A DNA stretch of 64,000 nucleotides. Origin: Microbacterium oxydans. GTDB taxonomy: Bacteria > Actinomycetota > Actinomycetes > Actinomycetales > Microbacteriaceae. The stretch lies in contig NZ_BJOG01000001.1 in NCBI RefSeq assembly GCF_006540085.1, positions 992,001 to 1,056,000 on the forward strand. Reading direction: 5' to 3'. Below are positions 42,742-50,180 of this stretch, piece by piece. The notes under the pieces are model-generated. The model saw nothing but the letters and a program-made list of their open reading frames with translations. It ran no database searches and had not been told where the DNA came from. How positions within the stretch are numbered: the stretch's first letter is position 1; every line of letters starts with the position of its first letter. A program made the position numbers and the translations under genes.

Positions 42742-44181
42742 TCAGTCGTCCGTGCCGCGGATGCCGACGGTCGACTCGATGACCGGCTTCATCTTCTTGT
42801 CGAGGGTCTCGAAGAACATCGACAGCGGGAACTCGTCGTCCATCACGGCGTCGGTGTAGCCCTTCGGCGCGCCGGCGAGGATCTCGTCGGACAAGCCGCG
42901 GGCCCACTGAGACGCCGGGTGCGGGGTGAGCGTGCCGCGGACGAGCTCGTATGCGGCGAGCCAGTGCGCGACCTTCGGACGGTCGATCGAGTGCCAGTAC
43001 AGGTCGTCGATCGCATCTCCCAGAGCCACCACGGCATCCGGCACGGCGTCCCAATCGAACGCGAGAGCGGTGTCGGTCCAGTGCAGCACGCCACGCTGGT
43101 GCAGCCACGCGAACAGGAGCTGTCCGCCGACCGCGTCGTAGTTGCGCGTGCGAGTGCCCGTGATCGAGAAGCGGAAGATGCGATCGAAGATCACCGCGTA
43201 CTGCACGAGGTGCGCGTAGTCGTGCGTCTCCTGCTCGATCTCGGTGAGCTCTTCGCCGGCTTCGATGCGGGCAGCGAGAGCACGCTCGATCTTCACCGAC
43301 TCGCGGAACGCCGTCATGTCGCAGCGCATCTCCTCCAGCGAGTAGAGGAAGAACGGCATCCGCTGCTTGATCATGAACGGGTCGAAGGGCAGATCGCCGC
43401 GCATGTGGGTGCGGTCGTGGATGATGTCCCACATGACGAAGGTCTTCTCGGTCATCTGCTGGTCGTCGAGCATCGCGGCCGCGCGCTCCGGCAGGTCGAG
43501 GTTGGTGATCTCGGCAGCGGCACGGGTGACACGACGGTAGCGGGCCGCCTCGCGGTCCTGGAAGATCGCGCCCCACGTGAAGGTCGGGATCTCGCGCATC
43601 GCGACGGTCTCGGGGAACAGCACGGCCGAGTTCGTGTCGTAGCCGGGGGTGAAATCGACCAGACGCAGCGAGACGAACAGCTTGTTGCCGTAGTCGCCGG
43701 CTTCGAGTGCCGCGATGAACTCCGGCCAGATCGTCTCGACGATCAGCGCCTCGACCAGGCGGTCGCTCGAGCCGTTCTGCGTGTACATCGGGAAGACGAC
43801 GAGGTGGCGGATGCCGTCGACGCGGTGCTGCTGCGGCTGGAAGGCCACGAGCGAGTCGAGGAAGTCCGGCACACCGAAGTCTTCCGAGACCCAGCGCTCG
43901 AAGTCGACCACGGAGGCGGCGAGGTATTCGGCGTCGTGCGGGAAGGCGGGGGCGAGTGCGCGGATCGCGGCGGTGATCGCACCGACGAGTTCACGGGCGG
44001 CGGCGTGGTGCGCGGCATCCGGGATCGAGCCGTCCTTGATCTGCATCTCGCGGATCGCGATCGCGGCGTCCTTGAGCTGAGCCCACGCGGCAGACTGCTC
44101 GGCGATCGATGCGTCCTCGACGACCTCAGGTTCGCCGACGATGGCCTGGACAGCGGAACTGTTGGCGGAAAGAAGGGACAT
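42742..44181 (-). CDS. DUF6421 family protein
   Basis: A 479-residue soluble protein without membrane segments. Long conserved stretches such as LVVFPMYTQNGSSDRLVEAL, VMWDIIHDRTHMRGDLPFDP and HDYAHLVQYAVIFDRIFRFS mark DUF6421. The His/Asp-rich HDRTH and HDYAH motifs could bind a metal, but no enzyme activity is known to me. ATG 44179-44181 follows GGAGGT. It diverges from an Lrp-type regulator with a palindrome between them, so it is the likely target of that regulator. Confidence 0.8.
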   Translation of the reverse strand: MSLLSANSSAVQAIVGEPEVVEDASIAEQSAAWAQLKDAAIAIREMQIKDGSIPDAAHHAAARELVGAITAAIRALAPAFPHDAEYLAASVVDFERWVSEDFGVPDFLDSLVAFQPQQHRVDGIRHLVVFPMYTQNGSSDRLVEALIVETIWPEFIAALEAGDYGNKLFVSLRLVDFTPGYDTNSAVLFPETVAMREIPTFTWGAIFQDREAARYRRVTRAAAEITNLDLPERAAAMLDDQQMTEKTFVMWDIIHDRTHMRGDLPFDPFMIKQRMPFFLYSLEEMRCDMTAFRESVKIERALAARIEAGEELTEIEQETHDYAHLVQYAVIFDRIFRFSITGTRTRNYDAVGGQLLFAWLHQRGVLHWTDTALAFDWDAVPDAVVALGDAIDDLYWHSIDRPKVAHWLAAYELVRGTLTPHPASQWARGLSDEILAGAPKGYTDAVMDDEFPLSMFFETLDKKMKPVIESTVGIRGTDD

Positions 44182-44212
44182 CGGGACCTCCGATCGGAGA
44201 GTTTGGTGGAAA

Positions 44213-44233
44213 GATTCCGGCATATACGGAATC
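44213..44233. promoter_or_regulatory. Palindrome GATTCCG-7 nt-CGGAATC, probable Lrp-type operator
   Basis: A perfect 7+7 bp inverted repeat with an A+T-rich spacer (GCATATA) in the 72-bp gap between the DUF6421 (-) and Lrp (+) genes. Its centre coincides with TATA-like -10 material. Lrp/AsnC regulators use such short palindromes and usually control themselves and the divergent gene. Confidence 0.55.
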
Positions 44234-44253
44234 CTGACGATAATCTTACAGCT

Positions 44254-44712
44254 ATGGATGACTCTGTCGACCGCGCGATCCTGACCGCCATCTCCCGCGA
44301 CGGCCGTGCCACGCTCTCGCAGCTCTCCGACGCCGTGGGGCTGTCGGTGTCGGCCGTGCAGTCGCGCCTGCGCAGGCTGGAGACGCGGGGTGTCATCTCC
44401 GGCTACCGCGCGATCCTCGACCCCGAACAGGTGGGCACACCGCTCTCGGCGTTCATCGAGATCACGCCGCTCGACCCCGCCCAGCCGGACAACGCCCCGG
44501 AACTGCTCGAGCACCTCGATGCCATCGAGGCCTGTCACTCCATCGCCGGTGACGCGAGCTACATGCTGTTCGTGCGGGTGCCGTCGCCGCGCGCACTCGA
44601 AGAGCTCGTGCGCGACGTGCGCCTGGCGGCGAACGTCAGCACCCGCACGACGGTGGTGCTGCAGACGTACTACGAGCACCGGCCGATCATTCCGGTGGGC
44701 TCCGCGGAGTAG
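44254..44712 (+). CDS. Lrp/AsnC-family transcriptional regulator
   Basis: A 152-residue regulator. The N-terminal helix-turn-helix (DRAILTAISRDGRATLSQLSDAVGLSVSAVQSRLRRLETRGVI in residues 6-48) precedes the RAM/Lrp effector domain (about 65-145). ATG 44254 is the first start after the operator; the open frame far upstream lies antisense to the DUF6421 gene and is not coding. It diverges from the DUF6421 gene, its likely target. Effector, probably an amino acid, unknown. Confidence 0.92.
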   Translation: MDDSVDRAILTAISRDGRATLSQLSDAVGLSVSAVQSRLRRLETRGVISGYRAILDPEQVGTPLSAFIEITPLDPAQPDNAPELLEHLDAIEACHSIAGDASYMLFVRVPSPRALEELVRDVRLAANVSTRTTVVLQTYYEHRPIIPVGSAE

Positions 44713-44727
44713 CCCGTACGGCGGGTG

Positions 44728-45753
44728 TCAGAGCGCGGCACCCACCAGGGCCTCGCCCAGCGGGGTGCGCAGGTGGTGCATCCTGGCGCCGTCGCGTTCG
44801 CTGGTGACCAGGCCGGCATCTCGAAGAACCGAGAGGTGATGCGACGCCGTCGATATCGCGAGGCCCGCATCGTGCGCGACCTGCGTCGTCGTGCGGGCGG
44901 CGCCGGCCTGAAGCAGGATCGCCGCCCGCGCCGGTCCCAGCAGGGCGCCGAGAGCATCCTCGATGTCGGCGGCGTCTCGGGCCCAGCCTGCGGTGACGCC
45001 GCGGGCCGGATAGAACAGCGTGGGTTGCGCCGGAGGTTCGGTGAGCACCATGCAGCCCCACGACGACATGACCGAGGGCACCAGCACCAGTCCGCCTCCG
45101 CGGCAGTCGACCTGCTCGCTGTGGCGACGCAGGGAGACGCGCACGGCGCCCGCGCCCCAGGTCACCTGGCGGTGCAGGTCTCCGGCCATGCCGGCGATAC
45201 CTGCTGTCGTGATGGTGCGGGCGCGCACAGCGATGTCGGCACGGAGCAAGCGCTCGAGCTGCGGCCACACCGGGGCGAGTGCCGCCTCCCATACGGCGGC
45301 CCACCCGTCGGCGATCATGTCACGGGCGCGCTCGGGATGGTCCTGCATCTCGCGTAGGGCCTGTCGGCGGGCGCCGGTCGAACGCTGCACCATCTTCCCG
45401 AAGTCGACGCGCATCGGATCGAGAGGTGCCGCGCGCAGTTCGTCGAGCTCGGCCTCGGGGGTCAGATCCCAAAGGGGCGTGGTCGTGAGGAAGTCGGGCA
45501 GGTAGCCGTCGTCGCCGATCACGGTGGAGAGCAGTGCGAAGTCGCGGCGCGGGAGCTGTTCGCGAACGGCGCGCAGCCACCCCCATTGCAGCGGATGGGC
45601 GGCCGGACGCCGCAACACCCTCACCGCGTGCGCGAGCTCGTGCCCGGGGGAGATGCCGAACCGCACCGCCTCGACGTCGCCGGGGCTCAGGTGGAACTCG
45701 ACACGATGATCCGGGTGCTCGACGCCCTCGATCGGGCTGGAGTTTCGATCCAC
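44728..45753 (-). CDS. ArsR-type winged-helix regulator with DUF5937 N-terminal domain
   Basis: A 341-residue protein. Residues about 15-240 form the long DUF5937-type domain (VEFHLSPGDVEAVRFGISPG at the start, then GGLVLVPSVMSSWG). The C-terminal 80 residues are an ArsR winged helix (LLGPARAAILLQAGAARTTTQVAHDAGLAISTASHHLSVLRDAGL). It lacks the metal-binding Cys of classical ArsR. The GTG start (45751-45753) lies inside a 9+9 bp palindrome, consistent with autorepression. It diverges from a cupin gene. Confidence 0.85.
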   Translation of the reverse strand: MDRNSSPIEGVEHPDHRVEFHLSPGDVEAVRFGISPGHELAHAVRVLRRPAAHPLQWGWLRAVREQLPRRDFALLSTVIGDDGYLPDFLTTTPLWDLTPEAELDELRAAPLDPMRVDFGKMVQRSTGARRQALREMQDHPERARDMIADGWAAVWEAALAPVWPQLERLLRADIAVRARTITTAGIAGMAGDLHRQVTWGAGAVRVSLRRHSEQVDCRGGGLVLVPSVMSSWGCMVLTEPPAQPTLFYPARGVTAGWARDAADIEDALGALLGPARAAILLQAGAARTTTQVAHDAGLAISTASHHLSVLRDAGLVTSERDGARMHHLRTPLGEALVGAAL

Positions 45754-45762
45754 ATCGAAACT
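45741..45762. promoter_or_regulatory. Palindrome AGTTTCGAT-4 nt-ATCGAAACT over the regulator start codon
   Basis: A perfect 9+9 bp inverted repeat with a 4-nt spacer. It covers the GTG of the ArsR-type gene and ends 36 bp before the divergent cupin start. Binding would block both genes. This is the clearest operator in the window. Confidence 0.65.
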
Positions 45763-45798
45763 CTAGGAGCAGGCGAAGGGTCTGTCGAGACTGGAGCC

Positions 45799-46161
45799 AT
45801 GAACAGCACACCGTCTCTCTCCGGCGTCGTCGCGGCCGACGACATCCGCATCGGCACGGGGCGCAGCCGGAGGTTCGTCGGGGTCGAACACGGCGCCGCC
45901 GTGTCCTACTTCTTCGTCGAGAACCAGCCGGGGGAGGGGCCGGGTCTGCACTGGCATCCCTATCCTGAGACCTGGGTCGTGATCGAGGGCATCGCCTCGA
46001 TCACGGTGGGCGAGGAGACCTTCGTCGCCGGAGCAGGCGATACCGCGACCGGACCCGCCTATGTGCCGCACCGCTTCACCAACGTCGGTGACGGGGTGCT
46101 CAAGATCATCGGCATCCACGCCTCCGCCACCATCATCCAGACGTTCCTCGACGAGGACTGA
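45799..46161 (+). CDS. Cupin-domain protein
   Basis: A 120-residue single-domain cupin. The metal-binding motif 1 is visible as GLHWHPYPETWVVIEG (two His and a Glu) and motif 2 as PAYVPHRFTNVGDGVLK with a His. Small cupins of this kind are dioxygenases, isomerases or metabolite sensors. GGAG precedes the ATG at rather short spacing. It is 13 nt upstream of the DUF4287 gene and shares the ArsR-controlled region. Confidence 0.82.
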   Translation: MNSTPSLSGVVAADDIRIGTGRSRRFVGVEHGAAVSYFFVENQPGEGPGLHWHPYPETWVVIEGIASITVGEETFVAGAGDTATGPAYVPHRFTNVGDGVLKIIGIHASATIIQTFLDED

Positions 46162-46174
46162 CCACAGGAGCACC

Positions 46175-46465
46175 ATGTCCTTCCAGGCATACCTCGACAA
46201 CATCGAGACCAAGACCGGCCTCACCCCGCGGCAGTTCATCGAACTCGCCGCCGAGAAGGGGTTCGACCAGACGACCAAGGCGACGCCGATCGTCGCGTGG
46301 CTCAAGGAGGACTACCAACTGGGACAGGGCCACGCGATGGCCCTCGTGCACGTGATCACCAAGGGGCCGCAGATCAGCGACAAGCACGTGGGCAAGGGCG
46401 GCGCCCACGGCGACCGGTCCGACACCCTGTGGCTCGACGGCAAGGACACCAACCCGAACCCCTGA
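46175..46465 (+). CDS. DUF4287 family protein
   Basis: A 96-residue soluble protein. The MSFQAYLDNIETKTGLTPRQF start, the LKEDYQLGQGHAMALVHVI segment and the ISDKHVGKGGAHGDRS C-terminus are characteristic of DUF4287. Function unknown. ATG 46175 follows AGGAG, 13 nt after the cupin stop, so the two genes form an operon. Confidence 0.82.
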   Translation: MSFQAYLDNIETKTGLTPRQFIELAAEKGFDQTTKATPIVAWLKEDYQLGQGHAMALVHVITKGPQISDKHVGKGGAHGDRSDTLWLDGKDTNPNP

Positions 46466-46516
46466 TGCGCCGTCCCGCTGAGGTCCGGCATCGGGTCGGC
46501 CAGTAGGATTCCCTGC

Positions 46517-47491
46517 GTGGCAGCATCCTCCCAGCGCAAGAAGAAGAACCCGTCCGCGAAGCGCACGCCGGTGCACACGAGTGGCAACCCGGCGAAGCGT
46601 CCGGTGGTCGAAGCCGGACCGGTGACGGCGGGGGACTGGATCGGCGCTGCGCGCCTGCGCACCCTGCCGCTCGCGATCGCACCCGTCGTCATCGGCACGG
46701 GCGCCGCGCGCAGCACCGGGCCCGAGTTCCACTGGGTCATCGCGCTCGCCTGCCTCGCGGTCGCGGTGCTGCTGCAGATCGGTGTGAACTTCACGAACGA
46801 CTACAGCGATGGCGTCCGCGGCACCGATGCGCACAGGGTCGGACCTGCGCGCCTGACGGCCTCGGGGCGGGTGAAGCCGCGCACCGTGCTGATCATCGGC
46901 CTGGTGTTCTTCGCCCTGGCCGCTCTCGTGGGTCTAGGGATCGTGATCCGCACGGGGCAGTGGTGGATGCTGGCCGTCGGCGCCGCCTGCATCGTCGCCG
47001 CGTGGTTCTACACCGGCGGCAAGCGGCCGTACGGGTACTACGGCTTCGGCGAGGTGTTCGTCTTCGTCTTCTTCGGACTCGTCGCCACGCTCGGCACCAC
47101 CTGGGTGCAGATCTTCGCCCTGCCGCAGCAGGCCTGGCTCGGCGCGATCGCGACCGGTCTGTTCGCCTGCGCCGTGCTGCTCGCCAACAATCTGCGCGAC
47201 ATCGACCAGGACCGCGAGGTGGGCAAGCGCACCCTCACGGTGCTGATCGGGCGCAGGGCCACCCAGGTGCTCTTCACGCTCTTCGTGCTCGCGCCGTTCG
47301 GCATCGCCGCATTCCTGGCACTGGGGTTCCCGATCGCGTGGATCTCCCTGCTGGCGCTGCTCGCCGGTCTGCCGGCCATCGCCATCGTCTGGTCGTACCG
47401 GCAGCCGAAAGAGCTGGTGACCGCTCTCGCGCTCACGTCATTGACGTCGCTGCTGTACGCCGGGGCCCTGTTCTGGGCCTTCGTGGGCTGA
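46517..47491 (+). CDS. menA: 1,4-dihydroxy-2-naphthoate polyprenyltransferase
   Basis: A 324-residue UbiA-family membrane enzyme that prenylates 1,4-dihydroxy-2-naphthoate in menaquinone synthesis. It has about eight or nine membrane segments and two Asp-rich motifs: NFTNDYSDGVRGTD near 95 and NNLRDIDQDREVGKRTL near 233. A Lys/Pro-rich N-terminal tail of about 35 residues precedes the first helix. The start is GTG 46517. The stop lies inside a triple 16-bp repeat. Confidence 0.93.
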   Translation: MAASSQRKKKNPSAKRTPVHTSGNPAKRPVVEAGPVTAGDWIGAARLRTLPLAIAPVVIGTGAARSTGPEFHWVIALACLAVAVLLQIGVNFTNDYSDGVRGTDAHRVGPARLTASGRVKPRTVLIIGLVFFALAALVGLGIVIRTGQWWMLAVGAACIVAAWFYTGGKRPYGYYGFGEVFVFVFFGLVATLGTTWVQIFALPQQAWLGAIATGLFACAVLLANNLRDIDQDREVGKRTLTVLIGRRATQVLFTLFVLAPFGIAAFLALGFPIAWISLLALLAGLPAIAIVWSYRQPKELVTALALTSLTSLLYAGALFWAFVG

Positions 47492-47530
47492 TCCGGCCGT
47501 GGGCTGATCCGGCCGTGGGCTGATCCGGCT
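47483..47530. repeat. Triple 16-bp tandem repeat at the 3' end of menA
   Basis: GTGGGCTGATCCGGCC occurs at 47483-47498 and 47499-47514, with a third copy (last base changed) at 47515-47530. The first copy contains the menA stop. Slippage could have duplicated the stop region; the extra copies are noncoding. Confidence 0.8.
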
Positions 47531-47540
47531 CGCGGGAGCC

Positions 47541-47846
47541 TCAGGGCTTGGCGTCGCCGTCGACGGGATCGTTCGACTCGTCGATCGCCTGGTCCTCGGC
47601 GTCCGCGTCGTCCTGACCGCCGGATGAACGGCTCTCGCGGCGCTCCTGCAGGCGGGCAGACGCGTCGGTGAGCGGCGTGCGGAGGAACAGCATCGAGATG
47701 CTCATACCGATGAGCGCGGCGAAGATCGCTGCGAGCCACCAGAACTCCCGGAAGATCGGGAAGAAGAACCAGAGGATGGCGAGCGGGACGAGGAACGCCA
47801 GCAGCCGCAGCACGGTGTAGACGAGGAAAGGCGCGGGCTTCTTCAC
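47541..47846 (-). CDS. DUF4229 membrane protein
   Basis: A 101-residue protein with two hydrophobic segments (about 8-30 and 36-56, with IFREFWWLAAIFAALIGM) and an acidic tail. The family DUF4229 commonly lies near menA in actinobacteria, as here. The start is GTG 47844-47846. Function unknown; it may assist membrane or quinone biology. Confidence 0.75.
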   Translation of the reverse strand: MKKPAPFLVYTVLRLLAFLVPLAILWFFFPIFREFWWLAAIFAALIGMSISMLFLRTPLTDASARLQERRESRSSGGQDDADAEDQAIDESNDPVDGDAKP

Positions 47847-47855
47847 CCCTCCAGT

Positions 47856-48776
47856 CTACGTTCGCCGTCGGGAGCCCTCGTCGCCGATCCCGAGCCTGGC
47901 GAAGGGGATGCCGCGCACCACCCGTCGCCAGGGGTGCTCTCCGAGCGACCAGAGCAGTCCGGCCTCGAGGTCGAGAGCCAGGTCCTCGCACCCGACGGGG
48001 AGAGGGACGGCGTCCGGAGCGAGAGCCCCGCGTCGGCCGCTCCAGAGTGTGCCGGGGTGCATGCGGTCGGACTGCGACACGAAGTGATGCCGGCCCCAGC
48101 GGACGGCGCCCTGCATCCGTGCGATGCCGGGGGTGAAGCGGTCCACCTCGGTGAACTCGCCGGCGAGGTCGACGGGGATCGCGAACTCGCCGATCCTTCC
48201 GCTCTCGTCCGGGCGATGCTCACCAATGAGTACCCGTGCGAGCGGGGAGCCGTCGTCGTCGAACACCCGCCCGAGGTACGAGCAGCGCAGGGCGATGGGA
48301 TGCACCCTGGTTCGCACGGCGACGAGAGCGGTGCTGCGTCCGCCGCGGCGGTTCGACCCGGCGAGCCGCTGGGCGAGAGCGCCGCGCACGGTACGGATGT
48401 CCGACAGATCGAACTCCCAGATGCCCTGGCCCGTCGCGGCGGCGAACAGCCGATCCCCGAACCACGCGAGTCCCCCGGCGTGGATCCGCGCCGAATGCAG
48501 TTCGCCGTCGTCGTCGTCGGCGGTCGCGAGCAGGACGTCGAGGTGACGCGAGCGCTCGAGATCGACGAGCGTCACGCGGGAGGCGAGATGCTCTCCTGAC
48601 AGCTCCTGGCGGAACCAGCTCACGGCAAGGGTGCGTCGGCCGCGCCACTCGCCGACGTCGACGCCCTGCGGATACCAGCGCCTGGTCCAGGTCCTCGCGC
48701 TGAGCCAGCGCAGGTCGACGGTGTCACGCCGCCGCTGTCGCACGGGGCGCCAGGTCGATCCGAAGGGCCACAGCAT
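47856..48776 (-). CDS. Uncharacterised protein
   Basis: A 306-residue protein in the frame that I start at ATG 48774-48776; a GTG at 48818 would add 14 residues and is also possible. Its GGGGAG lies very close to the ATG, so the start is uncertain. Beta-rich segments such as WYPQGVDVGEWRGRRTLAVSWFRQ, VTLVDLERSRHLDVLLA and HPGTLWSGRRGAL recall uncharacterised actinobacterial proteins with a propeller-like fold. No catalytic motif is evident. Confidence 0.6.
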   Translation of the reverse strand: MLWPFGSTWRPVRQRRRDTVDLRWLSARTWTRRWYPQGVDVGEWRGRRTLAVSWFRQELSGEHLASRVTLVDLERSRHLDVLLATADDDDGELHSARIHAGGLAWFGDRLFAAATGQGIWEFDLSDIRTVRGALAQRLAGSNRRGGRSTALVAVRTRVHPIALRCSYLGRVFDDDGSPLARVLIGEHRPDESGRIGEFAIPVDLAGEFTEVDRFTPGIARMQGAVRWGRHHFVSQSDRMHPGTLWSGRRGALAPDAVPLPVGCEDLALDLEAGLLWSLGEHPWRRVVRGIPFARLGIGDEGSRRRT

Positions 48777-49024
48777 CTCCCCATCGTCGCCGATACGGCC
48801 GGTGGGGGCGAACCGGACCACGGGAGTCGCGCGATGGAGTGCAGCCGTAGTTCTGGCATGTATTATGTTACTGTCCGGTCGCGCTCGCCTCTCATCCAGG
48901 GTGGCGCGACGACCATGAGCGTCTCGCGGCCATCTGATGGGGGTCAGTCGGCCGCGTGGCACGCGGTGTCGCATCTGCGATACCGCGTCCCGAACGTGTC
49001 TCGTTCGGCAGTGCGATGCACTGG

Positions 49025-49060
49025 GAGGTGTGGTTCCGTTCGGGTACGGGACCACACCTC
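49025..49060 (+). other. 15-bp leader hairpin upstream of the nonulosonate operon
   Basis: GAGGTGTGGTTCCGT (49025-49039) pairs with 49046-49060 around a 6-nt loop, with a single G-U pair. It lies about 140 nt before the first gene of the operon, so it may act as an attenuator or a processing site. There is no gene end nearby that needs a terminator. Confidence 0.55.
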
Positions 49061-49095
49061 AGTGCCTTTCTCCCGAGTGCCTTTCTCCCGAGTGC
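49061..49095. repeat. 15-bp tandem repeat AGTGCCTTTCTCCCG
   Basis: Two exact copies (49061-49075 and 49076-49090) and a partial third (AGTGC, 49091-49095) follow directly after the 49025-49060 hairpin. It is a short slippage-type repeat in the leader. Confidence 0.75.
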
Positions 49096-49199
49096 ACGGT
49101 CTCTGGCGCTTCACGGACACCCGTCGTTCACCTCCGCGTCGCCGTCCGGCAAGGACCGCCTGCGACCATTCCCGCACACCGTCCCCGTTCTGGAGTCCT

Positions 49200-50180
49200 G
49201 TGCGCACACCCCTCGTCACCGTCATCCTGCCCGCGAAGGACGCCGGCGCGTACATCGGGACGACGCTCGAGACGCTCACTCGGCAGTTCGATGATCTCGG
49301 AGCCGTGAAGCTGGTCGCGATCGACGACGGCTCGCGCGACGACACGGGTGCTCTCATGCGGCGGTACGCGGAGCGGTTCCCCCGCGCCGAGGTGCTGCGC
49401 AACGAGTCCGCGCGCGGGTTGGCGACGGCCCGCAACCAGGGACTGCCGCACGTCGAGGGGGAGGCCTTCTGCTTCCTCGACGGCGATGACTGGATGCAGC
49501 CGCGTCGGCTCGACGTGCTCGCGTCGCGGCTGCGAGAGCTCGATTGCGACTTCGTACGCACCGACCACGTCACGGTGAGGGGTGGGACGCGCGCCTTCGT
49601 CCGGGCGCCGTATCCGTGGCGCGACCGGGTGGTTCCTCCGCGAGACGCCATCCTGCCGGAGCACGAATCGACGATGGTCGACTACCCGTACGCCTGGGCG
49701 GGGCTCTTCCACCGCCGGCTCATCGACCGTGGCCTGGCGGCGTTCACCGAAGGGCTGTTCACCGCAGAGGACCGACCGTGGATCTGGCGACTGCATCTGC
49801 AGGCCGAGTCGTTCGCGGTGGTCGATGCGCCTGCGCTGCTCTACCGGCGGGGCGTGGCCACATCGCTCACCCAGACCCGAGATCGGAGACAGCTCGACTT
49901 CGCCAGGGCGATGGACGAGGTCATCTCGCTCGTCGAACGGGATCGCGAGGCGGAGCGGTTTCTCCCCAAGGCCGTCTGGACGGTGCTCGCCCTCAGCTCC
50001 CACCACCTCGTGCGCGCCCGCCGCATGAGCCCTCAGCTGCGCGGCGCAGTGCGCGCGGGGATCCTCCGCACGCTCCGTCGACTCCCGGCCGATGAGGTGG
50101 CCGTCGTGCTGAGCCACCTCGATGGACCGCGCCGCCGGGTCCTCGCACGCGTCCTCCGTCAGGCGGGTCGTGCCGGATGA
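49200..50180 (+). CDS. GT2-family glycosyltransferase
   Basis: A 326-residue GT-A enzyme. The N-terminus VTVILPAKDAGAYIGTTLETL, the nucleotide contact IDDGSRDDT and the catalytic FLDGDDWM (DxD) motif mark family GT2. I start it at GTG 49200, which follows GGAG; the frame is open far upstream but there it overlaps the repeats and hairpins. It overlaps the polysialyltransferase-like gene by 4 nt and probably adds a sugar to the surface polymer or its acceptor. Confidence 0.88.
   Translation: MRTPLVTVILPAKDAGAYIGTTLETLTRQFDDLGAVKLVAIDDGSRDDTGALMRRYAERFPRAEVLRNESARGLATARNQGLPHVEGEAFCFLDGDDWMQPRRLDVLASRLRELDCDFVRTDHVTVRGGTRAFVRAPYPWRDRVVPPRDAILPEHESTMVDYPYAWAGLFHRRLIDRGLAAFTEGLFTAEDRPWIWRLHLQAESFAVVDAPALLYRRGVATSLTQTRDRRQLDFARAMDEVISLVERDREAERFLPKAVWTVLALSSHHLVRARRMSPQLRGAVRAGILRTLRRLPADEVAVVLSHLDGPRRRVLARVLRQAGRAG

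Larger units (their letters stand above)
48777..49199. other. Structured 423-bp divergent intergenic region
   Basis: This gap separates the gene at 48776 (-) from the nonulosonate operon (+). An A+T-rich patch (TATTAT at 48861-48866) is the best promoter candidate. Further on there are several hairpins: an 11-bp imperfect stem around 48962-48985, a GAACG/CGTTC stem near 48990-49005, and the 15-bp stem at 49025-49060. A 15-bp repeat follows at 49061-49095. No protein-like frame is convincing. The region looks like a long structured leader of the surface-polymer operon. Confidence 0.5.

Noticed and set aside
42181..44253. An in-frame upstream extension of the Lrp gene by nearly 700 codons
   Set aside because: The extension is antisense to DUF6421 and not protein-like. 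The Lrp domain starts at ATG 44254, right after the operator palindrome.
48834..49199. An N-terminal extension of the GT2 gene
   Set aside because: The open frame crosses hairpins and a 15-bp repeat. The GT2 fold begins right after GTG 49200, which has a good ribosome binding site.
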